Below, piece after piece: positions 1-5,631 of a stretch of 7,427 nt of DNA. The notes beneath the pieces were generated by a model that had not been told where the DNA came from, did no database searches, and saw nothing but the letters and a program-made list of their open reading frames with translations. How positions within the stretch are numbered: position 1 is the first letter of the stretch; every line of letters starts with the position of its first letter. The position numbers were made by a program, and so were the translations under genes. Source of the stretch: Lysobacterales bacterium. Lineage in GTDB: Bacteria > Pseudomonadota > Gammaproteobacteria > Xanthomonadales > Marinicellaceae. The stretch is from assembly GCA_027083915.1 (NCBI GenBank), contig JALWML010000086.1:1-7427 (forward strand). Direction: 5' to 3'.

Positions 1-46
1 CTGCTATTGTGAATGTTAATAATAAGGTTGTTAGTAGTTTTTTCAT
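1..46 (-). CDS. N-terminus of a secreted or periplasmic protein (partial)
   Basis: Read on the minus strand, an ATG at 46-44 opens a frame that runs out of the window after 15 codons: MKKLLTTLLLTFTIA. Two lysines followed by an unbroken hydrophobic stretch are typical of a Sec signal peptide. A good Shine-Dalgarno sequence, AGAGGA, lies at 57-52, five bases before the ATG. The rest of the gene lies outside the window, so its function cannot be read. It shares the intergenic region with the DUF2189 gene, and the FNR-like inverted repeat there lies only about 30 bp from its start codon. An exported redox protein would suit that setting, but this is speculation. The short length is the only reason for doubt: the start signals are good, and the peptide could also be a lipoprotein signal whose cysteine is not yet reached. 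Confidence 0.6.
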   Translation of the reverse strand, partial: MKKLLTTLLLTFTIA

Positions 47-70
47 GTTGTTCCTCTGTAATTGGATTTA

Positions 71-88
71 ACTTGATAACGGTCAAGT
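71..88. promoter_or_regulatory. FNR/Anr-like inverted repeat (candidate operator)
   Basis: Positions 71-88 form a perfect 6-bp inverted repeat, ACTTGA-N6-TCAAGT. Within it, 73-86 reads TTGAT-AACG-GTCAA, which matches nine of the ten fixed positions of the FNR consensus TTGAT-N4-ATCAA. It lies between two divergent genes. Its centre, near 79.5, is about 61-66 bp upstream of the start point predicted for the DUF2189 gene, an activator-compatible distance. It also sits close to the minus-strand start, where binding would more likely repress. No regulator gene is present in the window. The site call is by pattern only, and another CRP/FNR-family protein could be the true ligand. Confidence 0.45.
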
Positions 89-109
89 ATTTATTTTGTT
101 ACTTATGAT

Positions 110-138
110 TTGGAATTATTTTTATTTTTTGTTAGAAT
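110..138 (+). promoter_or_regulatory. Sigma70-type promoter with extended -10 for the DUF2189 gene
   Basis: A -35-like TTGGAA (110-115) is followed by a 17-bp spacer and TAGAAT (133-138). TG at 130-131 makes it an extended -10 (TGtTAGAAT). Transcription should begin near 143-145. That leaves a leader of about 18 bases containing the ribosome binding site AGAGGG (149-154), seven bases before the ATG at 162. Confidence 0.6.
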
Positions 139-161
139 CGATATAAATAGAGGGTAAATAG

Positions 162-983
162 ATGGCAGAAAACTTAAATAACAGTAAAAATAAAGAAAAA
201 AAAGACGAATACATCAAACCACTGGTAGCCCCTGTTCGTCAAATTGGTATGGATGCTCCCGTCAGATGGTTGAAAATGGGTTGGAATGATTTTAAAAGAG
301 TTAAACGACTGAGTTTGACTTATGGCATCGTTATGATGATTATTAGTATGTTAGTTACCTATGTGGCTTATAGCGCGGGTTCAATTGTTTTATCTATTGC
401 CATGGTTGCCGGTTTTTTCTTTTTGGGTCCTGCTATTGCTATTGGTTTGTATTCCATGAGCCGTCAGTTAGAGAATGGTGTTACCCCACAATTTTTACGT
501 TGCCTAAAAGAAGGAAAAAAGAATTTAAGTGATGAGTTGGTTTTATCTTTTGTATTTTTAATTATTTTTCTTATTTGGGCTCGTTCTGCCAGTATGGTGC
601 ATATTTTTTTCCCATCACTTTCAGGCATGCAAGTTATGGATTGGGTGAAATTTTTAGGTATAGGCTCAGCAGTTGGTGCTATTTTTGCAGCTTTAGTTTT
701 TACTTTTGGTGCTTTTTCAATACCTATGTTGATGGATAGAAAAGTCGATGCCATCACTGCTATATTAACTTCGATCTCTGCCGTTCTGCGAAATAAAATA
801 GTTATGATTTATTGGGGATTATTGATAGTTGTAATAATTTTAGTTGGAATTGCGACATTCTTTATTGGTTTTGCTGTGCTATTACCTATTGTTGGGCATG
901 CGACTTGGCATGCTTACCGTGAAGTAGTGGACGCAGATCAATGGGAGTTGGGTCCGGGCCTAGGAAGAGACGAAGAAGAGTAG
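162..983 (+). CDS. DUF2189-family integral membrane protein
   Basis: This 273-residue inner-membrane protein has no known biochemical role. I assign it to the DUF2189 (COG5473) family from three features. A conserved entry segment APVRWLKMGWNDF (32-44) precedes the first membrane helix. The second helix ends in a GFFFLGPAIAIGLYSMSRQLE-like motif around 84-104, typical of the family. The C-terminal helix is followed by LPIVGHATWHAYREVVD (about 242-258), also a hallmark. Five to six hydrophobic segments are visible, near 52-73, 75-97, 125-145, 163-190 and 212-245. The N-terminus is lysine-rich and hydrophilic with no signal peptide, and the C-terminus ends in an acidic GRDEEE tail. The ATG start is supported by AGAGGG seven bases upstream and by a well-formed promoter. 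The gene stands alone in its transcription unit and converges with bcp. The FNR-like box upstream hints at oxygen-linked control. Confidence 0.85.
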   Translation: MAENLNNSKNKEKKDEYIKPLVAPVRQIGMDAPVRWLKMGWNDFKRVKRLSLTYGIVMMIISMLVTYVAYSAGSIVLSIAMVAGFFFLGPAIAIGLYSMSRQLENGVTPQFLRCLKEGKKNLSDELVLSFVFLIIFLIWARSASMVHIFFPSLSGMQVMDWVKFLGIGSAVGAIFAALVFTFGAFSIPMLMDRKVDAITAILTSISAVLRNKIVMIYWGLLIVVIILVGIATFFIGFAVLLPIVGHATWHAYREVVDADQWELGPGLGRDEEE

Positions 984-993
984 CATAAGGAAC

Positions 994-1020
994 CTCGCAA
1001 AAATCATCTATTTTGTGGAG
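994..1020. terminator. Imperfect hairpin between convergent genes (possible weak terminator)
   Basis: The 46-bp gap between the DUF2189 stop and the bcp stop contains an imperfect inverted repeat. CTCGCAAAA (994-1002) can pair with TTTTGTGGAG (1011-1020), with one bulged G, one G-U pair and a loop of about eight bases. Neither strand has a strong U-run directly after the stem, so at best this is a weak bidirectional terminator. The convergent placement is the main argument for it. Confidence 0.25.
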
Positions 1021-1029
1021 AGTTATTAA

Positions 1030-1494
1030 TTAACTTAAGCTTTCAATAAACTCATAAACCGCTTGTGCATGTCCTTTTACCCTCAGGTTACGCCACTCTT
1101 TTATTAAAACTCCTTTTGGGTCAATGACAAAAGTGGAACGCACGATGCCCATATAAGTTCTGCCGTAGTTTTTCTTTTCTTGAATAACACCAAAATAATT
1201 ACACACTTCTTCTGATTCATCAGCAATCAAATCAAAGGTGAAATTATATTTAGCTTTAAAGTTTTCTTGGCGTTTGAGCGTGTCTTTTGAAGCACCTAAA
1301 ATTTGCGTATTTTTATTTGAAAATTGTGGGTGTAACTCGGTAAAATCACAGCTTTCTGTGGTGCAGCCAGGAGTGTTGGCTTTAGGATAAAAGTATAAAA
1401 CTAAGTATTTTCCTAAGTAGTCTGATAGCTTTGCTTGTTTGTTACCTGTAAGTAAAATGTCGAAATCTTTTATTTTTTCACCAATCTTAATCAT
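1030..1494 (-). CDS. bcp: Thiol peroxidase of the Bcp/PrxQ type (peroxiredoxin)
   Basis: This 154-residue cytosolic peroxiredoxin reduces hydrogen peroxide and organic hydroperoxides using electrons from thioredoxin. It is nearly the length of E. coli Bcp (about 156). The active-site segment YPKANTPGCTTESC (36-49) carries the PxxxTxxC signature. The peroxidatic cysteine is C44, and C49, five residues on, is placed as the resolving cysteine as in E. coli Bcp. Arg119 in GIVRSTFVID is the conserved arginine that activates the peroxidatic thiolate. A further cysteine (C98, in SEEVCNYFGV) is also common in the family. The start ATG at 1494-1492 has only a weak ribosome site, with GAG about eight bases upstream. 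The gene is divergent from dapA, as bcp is in E. coli, where gcvR lies between them; here gcvR is missing. Nothing is odd about the catalytic residues. Confidence 0.95.
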   Translation of the reverse strand: MIKIGEKIKDFDILLTGNKQAKLSDYLGKYLVLYFYPKANTPGCTTESCDFTELHPQFSNKNTQILGASKDTLKRQENFKAKYNFTFDLIADESEEVCNYFGVIQEKKNYGRTYMGIVRSTFVIDPKGVLIKEWRNLRVKGHAQAVYEFIESLS

Positions 1495-1509
1495 TTCTTA
1501 ACTCGAATT

Positions 1510-1515
1510 ATTATA
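1510..1515 (-). promoter_or_regulatory. Candidate -10 element for bcp
   Basis: On the minus strand, 1515-1510 reads TATAAT, a perfect -10 hexamer. No good -35 stands at 16-18 bp; the nearest is TTCAAA with a 19-bp spacer. Transcription would start near 1503, leaving a leader of only about nine bases before the bcp ATG. The element overlaps the candidate dapA -10 on the other strand. Confidence 0.4.
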
Positions 1516-1519
1516 GAAT
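1514..1519 (+). promoter_or_regulatory. Candidate -10 element for the dapA-bamC-MFS operon
   Basis: TAGAAT at 1514-1519 would start transcription near 1526, about 20 bases before the dapA ATG, so that the leader includes the weak ribosome site GAAG (1538-1541). No convincing -35 is seen. The hexamer is the same as in the promoters proposed for the DUF2189 and kinase genes. Because the 51-bp gap must serve both bcp and dapA, the two -10 elements overlap by two bases. Confidence 0.35.
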
Positions 1520-1545
1520 GCGAACATTATCTTATTTGAAGAACA

Positions 1546-2457
1546 ATGTCCAATTTAACTGCAAAAGATTTATACGGTTGCATGACTGCTCTGGTAACAC
1601 CCATGAATAAGCAGGGTGAAATTCACCTTGCACAATGGAAAAACTTATTGCGAAAACAGATTGCTGCAAAGGTTAACGCTGTTGTAGTTGCAGGTACAAC
1701 GGGTGAGTCTGCAGTGTTGACTGATAAAGAATTTGCCCAGTTATTGACGGTAGCTGTTGAACAATGTCAGGGTACGCAAACGGCGGTGATTGCTCAAACG
1801 GGTAATATTTCTGCAGATAAAGTCATTGCCAGTAATAAAGTGGCTTTTGAGTTGGGAGCTCAGGCGGTGTTAGTGGTAACTCCCTATTATTTGAGAACAA
1901 CACAAGAAGGTTTGTATCAACATTTTAAAAAAATAGCAGATGTTTCTCCTCTGCCAGTTATTCTTTACAATGTGCCGACCAGAACACAAAACGATTTATT
2001 GGCAAAAACAAGCAAGAGGCTTGCTTCTCATAACAATATTATTGGGCTTAAAGAAGCATCACCTGATGAACAAAGAGTCACCGAGTTACTTAAAGATGTT
2101 AAATCTCATGACTTTAATATCATGTCGGGTTGCGATGATACTTTTGTTGTATCGATGACCCAAGGTGCAACAGGTGTTATCAGTGTAGCCAGTAATGTTA
2201 GACCACAAATCATGACAAGAATCTGTAATTATATGGCATTAGGCGATACAATTTCGGCAAAAAAGCTAAATTCTAGTCTTGATAATTTATATAAGGTGTT
2301 ATCATGTCAACCAAACCCAATCCCCGTTAAGTATCTTATGCATGAAGCGGCACTAATTGATGATGGGATAAGATTGCCATTGGTGTGGTTTGATGAGAAA
2401 AAAGCACGTACCAGTGACGAAATTTTAAAAATTAAACAAGACTATTTAAATTTATGA
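1546..2457 (+). CDS. dapA: 4-hydroxy-tetrahydrodipicolinate synthase
   Basis: DapA condenses pyruvate with aspartate semialdehyde, the first committed step to diaminopimelate and lysine, in the cytosol. The 303 residues form one TIM barrel of normal family length. The Schiff-base lysine is K169 in IIGLKEAS. The catalytic triad is T51 (in GTTGES, 50-55), Y115 (in TPYY) and Y141 (in LYNVPTRT), and R146 is the carboxylate-binding arginine. The C-terminal NPIPVKYLMHEA motif (about 257-268) is also typical. The E. coli residues that contact feedback lysine (H53, H56, N80, E84) align by eye to D60, F63, I88 and K92, so lysine inhibition may be weak or absent. The ATG has a weak GAAG four bases upstream. 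The stop codon overlaps the bamC start as ATGA, so the two genes are translationally coupled, matching the dapA-bamC order of other gammaproteobacteria. Confidence 0.95.
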   Translation: MSNLTAKDLYGCMTALVTPMNKQGEIHLAQWKNLLRKQIAAKVNAVVVAGTTGESAVLTDKEFAQLLTVAVEQCQGTQTAVIAQTGNISADKVIASNKVAFELGAQAVLVVTPYYLRTTQEGLYQHFKKIADVSPLPVILYNVPTRTQNDLLAKTSKRLASHNNIIGLKEASPDEQRVTELLKDVKSHDFNIMSGCDDTFVVSMTQGATGVISVASNVRPQIMTRICNYMALGDTISAKKLNSSLDNLYKVLSCQPNPIPVKYLMHEAALIDDGIRLPLVWFDEKKARTSDEILKIKQDYLNL

Positions 2458-3065
2458 AAAAAATACTATTATTGGCAGTTATAACTATTCTTTTAAGCAG
2501 TTGTAAATATATTAAAACTCAAGAGCCTTATTTAAATGCAGAAGTTGCACCTGAGTTAAAAATCCCAGAGGGAGTCGACAAGCCAAATTCAACTTCGACT
2601 TTAGCTGTGCCTCACGCAAAGAATGGGGAAGTTTTTGCGAAGGGTGTTGATATTGCTCCTCCCGATATGCCAATAAGAACAAGACAATCAGAAAAGGGCA
2701 TTTTGCGAGTTGAAAATGTCAAAGGATTTCCTGTGCTAACGGCTCTAAAAAATCAAGATGAAGTGTGGGAAGCAATGAAAGCAGTTAAATTAGAAAACTG
2801 GACAATCAAGGAGACAGATGATGATTCATGCAAGGTGATTTTGAGTTACGATGATCAGGATGCACGTGAACGTGAAAAGGCAGGTTTTTTCAAAAAACTA
2901 TTTACACGTGATAAATACTACACGGATTATTCGGGAGATTTTATGTTAACTTGTGCTAAAAATGGAAAAGTAATGCAAGTTAAGTTTGCTAAAGTTGATG
3001 GCACTGCTGCTAAAAGTTTTCTAGCTGATAATATTATGACAAAACTTTATTCCTTGTTGGAATAA
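2454..3065 (+). CDS. bamC: BamC-like outer-membrane assembly lipoprotein, single-domain form
   Basis: This is a lipoprotein subunit of the Bam complex, which inserts beta-barrel proteins into the outer membrane; BamC binds BamD. The signal peptide ends in a lipobox LSSC with the lipidated cysteine at C17. Lysine at +2 predicts outer-membrane sorting. Residues 18-80 are a low-complexity stretch resembling the BamC lasso that lies on BamD: YLNAEVAPELKIPEGV and GVDIAPP match the E. coli pattern of YLEAAPLAELHAPAGM and ALDIRPP. Residues about 83-203 form one helix-grip domain. At 203 residues the protein is far shorter than E. coli BamC (344), because the second, C-terminal helix-grip domain is missing. 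The frame ends cleanly, with the next gene starting on its stop codon, so this is not an obvious frameshift. There is no separate ribosome site; the start is set by ATGA coupling to dapA. Position and motifs together make the assignment fairly firm. Confidence 0.85.
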   Translation: MKKILLLAVITILLSSCKYIKTQEPYLNAEVAPELKIPEGVDKPNSTSTLAVPHAKNGEVFAKGVDIAPPDMPIRTRQSEKGILRVENVKGFPVLTALKNQDEVWEAMKAVKLENWTIKETDDDSCKVILSYDDQDAREREKAGFFKKLFTRDKYYTDYSGDFMLTCAKNGKVMQVKFAKVDGTAAKSFLADNIMTKLYSLLE

Positions 3066-4294
3066 TGTACAACCGCTATCTTAGCGTTTATAAGAAGCAC
3101 TATCCAGCAAAAAAACTGGCACCAGTTCTTGCTCTAATTATTGCTCTTTCTCCTTTTGCAATAGATACATACTTGCCAGCTATTCCGACTATGGCACAGT
3201 TTTTTTCTGTTGATATTCACTTAGTTGAGCTTTCAATTCCACTCTATTTGATTGGCTTTGCTCTTGGGCAACTGTCTGGAGGTCCTATTTCAGACAACTA
3301 TGGACGAAAATGGATTGGAATCATCGGCATGGGTGTTTTCCTGTTTGCCAGTATTGCTATTGTATTCGCCAAAAGTATCGAGCAATTATGGTTGTTGCGC
3401 TTTATTCAAGCATTTGGAGGGGGATTTGGTTTAGTAATATGTGCAGCAATTGTTCGTGACTTATACGATGGAAAAGATGCCGCAAAAATATTTACACTCA
3501 TTGGACTGATTATGATGGTCGCTCCATTGATAGCTCCCTCAATAGGTTCGCTTTTATTGCTTGCTTATAATTGGCAAGCTATTTTTGTGTTGTTAGCAGT
3601 CTATGCATTTTTTCAAATGATTATTATCATAACACTGGTTCCTGAAACTAAAAGATTACGCAAAGTTGCAGGGTTTGAACAGCATTCATTTAAACAAGTT
3701 TTTATTAATTATTGGCACATAATGAATAAAAAAGCAGCCTTGCCTTTTTTATTAAGTAGCAGCTTTGTTGCGGCTACAATGTTTGCGTTTTTAACTGAGA
3801 TCTCATTTTTATATATCGAATATTTTGGTGTGGCAGAGTCAAAATTTTCTTGGTTATTCGCTCTAAATATTGTGAGCATGATGGTTTGTAACCGGATTAA
3901 TCATTATCTATTAGATTATTGGCACTCTGTCAAAATATTAAAAATGGGCTTAATCTTGCAAGTTACAGCATCAGCGTTATTATTGCTGTTGGCTATTGTA
4001 GGGTTAATGAATTTGTCTTTGACAGTAGTTTTGTTGATGATAGTCATTGGTTCTTTTGGTTTAATTGCCCCCAATAATATGACGAGTTATATGCATTATT
4101 TTCCCAAAAACAGTGGAGCAGCAACAGCCGTTGTTGGTTCATCGCAATACATTTTTGGAGCAATTATTGGAGTTGTTTTGTCCTTGCTTCATAATGGCAC
4201 ACCTTTGCCTATGTTTGCAATGGTGTTTTTTTGTGCCTTGATGGGTTTTTTAAGTGTGCAATTGAGAAATAAGAAAGATGAAACTTTTAGCTAA
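3065..4294 (+). CDS. Bcr/CflA-family MFS drug exporter
   Basis: This is a 409-residue inner-membrane transporter of the major facilitator superfamily with about 12 hydrophobic segments, most likely a proton-driven exporter of small toxic compounds. Family marks are clear. SPFAIDTYLPAIP (29-41) in helix 1 carries the acidic D34 typical of Bcr/CflA. Motif A is GPISDNYGRK (73-82), between helices 2 and 3. R112 in RFIQAFGGG fits motif B, and the APLIAPSIGS segment (153-162) fits the antiporter motif C of helix 5. Length is normal (about 400). The start overlaps the bamC stop by one base (TAATG), with GGAA just before it, so its translation depends on bamC. It occupies the place purC has in E. coli. 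The substrate cannot be told from sequence, since Bcr/CflA members export bicyclomycin, chloramphenicol-like compounds, sulfonamides or peptides. Confidence 0.9.
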   Translation: MYNRYLSVYKKHYPAKKLAPVLALIIALSPFAIDTYLPAIPTMAQFFSVDIHLVELSIPLYLIGFALGQLSGGPISDNYGRKWIGIIGMGVFLFASIAIVFAKSIEQLWLLRFIQAFGGGFGLVICAAIVRDLYDGKDAAKIFTLIGLIMMVAPLIAPSIGSLLLLAYNWQAIFVLLAVYAFFQMIIIITLVPETKRLRKVAGFEQHSFKQVFINYWHIMNKKAALPFLLSSSFVAATMFAFLTEISFLYIEYFGVAESKFSWLFALNIVSMMVCNRINHYLLDYWHSVKILKMGLILQVTASALLLLLAIVGLMNLSLTVVLLMIVIGSFGLIAPNNMTSYMHYFPKNSGAATAVVGSSQYIFGAIIGVVLSLLHNGTPLPMFAMVFFCALMGFLSVQLRNKKDETFS

Positions 4295-4313
4295 AAACTA
4301 ACTCATATACAGG

Positions 4314-4319
4314 TATAAT
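4314..4319 (+). promoter_or_regulatory. Candidate -10 element for tolB
   Basis: The 53-bp gap before tolB contains a perfect TATAAT (4314-4319) about 29 bases before the ATG. It is set in a small inverted repeat, GGTAT-A-ATACC (4312-4322). No recognisable -35 is present 16-18 bp upstream, so activity may need an activator or may be weak. The gap shows no terminator hairpin, so tolB may also receive readthrough from the exporter gene. Confidence 0.4.
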
Positions 4320-4347
4320 ACCAATCAACGACTTTTATAGGATTACC

Positions 4348-5628
4348 ATGAAAAAAATACTCGTCTTACTCAGCTTAGTTATCAGTTTATCATTGCAAGC
4401 AGAAGTTGAAATTACCATTGTTAAGAACAGTAAAAGTGCTATTCCAATAGCTGTTTTACCATTTGCCAATAATGCATTGGAGTTTACAAAAATATCTAAG
4501 GTTATTGCTGATGATTTAACTTTGTCGGGTCAATTTAGTGCATTAGAAAAACAACAATTGATTGAGCAACCAAGAACAGCCCAAGAAATAAAGTATTCAA
4601 CTTGGCGACTGTTATCTGCTCAATATTTAACAATTGGCTCAATTAAAACAGTGGGTGAAGGGCGTTATGAGGTTTCACTTAAGCTTTTTTCAATACAAGA
4701 TCAAAAACAGTTGATGTCATTAATATTGCCTGTGCTTGAGGGAGAGTTTCGTTCAGCAGGGCATTACTTGGCGGATAAAATATATGAAGAAGTGACAGGC
4801 ATTAAGGGCATATTTTCAACTAAAATTGCTTATGTGACTGCAACGAAAATTTCAACTGGTATTGAGTACCAATTGCTGGTTGCTGATGCTGATGGTAAAA
4901 ATTCACAAGCACTGGTGACATCTGGTCAACCCTTATTATCACCGAAATGGTCACCTCGTGGAGATAAAATTGTTTATGTATCTTTTGAACGTGGAAATTC
5001 AGCTATCTATATTCAAAACCTTGCCACTGGCAAGCGAGAGTTGATGAGTCATTTTAAAGGCATTAATAGTGGACCTTCCTTTTCTCCGGGTGGAAAAAAG
5101 CTCGCTTTAACCTTATCAAAGTCAGGCAATGCAGAGATTTATATCATGGATATTCAGAGTAAAGCACTCACTCAAATAACTAAAAATTGGTCAATTGATA
5201 CTGGTGCGAGTTGGTCTCCTGATGGTCAAAGTTTAATTTTCACTTCAGATCGTGGAGGTAAACCAAACCTCTACCAAATTAACTTATCCAATTTAGCAAC
5301 AAAGCGCCTTACTTTTGAGGGTGATTATAATGCTGGCGGTAGTTTTTCATCTGATGGTAAGTACATCTGCTATGTCCAAGGTAACAAAAATGATTACAGG
5401 ATAGCCTTAAGACACAACAAATCAGAAACCAGTCAACTAATCAGTGACGGGCCTTTGGATGAAACACCAACTTTTGCCCCAAATGACAACATGATTCTTT
5501 ATGCAACAAAGAACAAAAAGGGTCAAGGCATTTTGATTTCGACCAGTCTTGATGGCACAACAAAAAATCAATTGATAATTTCCAATGGTCATATACGTGA
5601 GCCTTCTTGGTCACCTGTTATCAATTAA
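4348..5628 (+). CDS. tolB: Tol-Pal system protein TolB
   Basis: This is the periplasmic beta-propeller component of the Tol-Pal system, which links outer-membrane Pal to the inner-membrane TolQRA motor and supports outer-membrane constriction at division. The 426 residues are close to the E. coli length (430). A Sec signal peptide ends at LQA(18), releasing a mature N-terminus EVEITIV. In E. coli the mature N-terminus beginning EV is the TolA/Pal-switching segment. Residues 19 to about 150 form the alpha/beta N-terminal domain. The propeller follows, with WSP/FSP-type blade repeats at about 198 (SPKWSPRGDK), 242 (GPSFSPGGKK), 286 (GASWSPDGQS), 330 (GGSFSSDGKY) and 373 (TPTFAPNDN). A closing strand, EPSWSPVIN, lies at the very C-terminus. 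The ribosome site AGGA (4339-4342) is five bases before the ATG. No pal, cpoB or tolA flanks it, so the usual tol operon is split. Confidence 0.95.
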   Translation: MKKILVLLSLVISLSLQAEVEITIVKNSKSAIPIAVLPFANNALEFTKISKVIADDLTLSGQFSALEKQQLIEQPRTAQEIKYSTWRLLSAQYLTIGSIKTVGEGRYEVSLKLFSIQDQKQLMSLILPVLEGEFRSAGHYLADKIYEEVTGIKGIFSTKIAYVTATKISTGIEYQLLVADADGKNSQALVTSGQPLLSPKWSPRGDKIVYVSFERGNSAIYIQNLATGKRELMSHFKGINSGPSFSPGGKKLALTLSKSGNAEIYIMDIQSKALTQITKNWSIDTGASWSPDGQSLIFTSDRGGKPNLYQINLSNLATKRLTFEGDYNAGGSFSSDGKYICYVQGNKNDYRIALRHNKSETSQLISDGPLDETPTFAPNDNMILYATKNKKGQGILISTSLDGTTKNQLIISNGHIREPSWSPVIN

Positions 5629-5631
5629 CCT

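Noticed and set aside
83..100. Minus-strand promoter starting from TTGACC as the -35 for the left-edge gene
   Set aside because: The hexamer 17 bp downstream (AATTAC) is a poor -10 and would place the start point on top of the ribosome site. TTGACC is better explained as part of the inverted repeat.
464..757. 97-codon minus-strand open frame
   Set aside because: It lies wholly inside the DUF2189 gene on the opposite strand. Its protein has no recognisable motif, and the plus-strand frame has clear family hallmarks.
1940..2158. 72-codon plus-strand open frame inside dapA
   Set aside because: It is an out-of-frame shadow of the conserved dapA catalytic region, without a ribosome site or a recognisable motif.
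3252..3434. 60-codon plus-strand open frame inside the exporter gene
   Set aside because: It is out of frame across the motif A and motif B region of a well-conserved MFS protein; no independent support.
3065..4294. An exporter-centred resistance cassette or mobile island
   Set aside because: There are no transposase, integrase, terminal repeats or tRNA edges. The gene is tightly overlapped with bamC, and its base composition looks like that of its neighbours.
4312..4322. GGTAT-A-ATACC as a terminator hairpin after the exporter gene
   Set aside because: A five-base stem with a one-base loop cannot fold as RNA, and no T-run follows. It surrounds a TATAAT and fits a promoter better.
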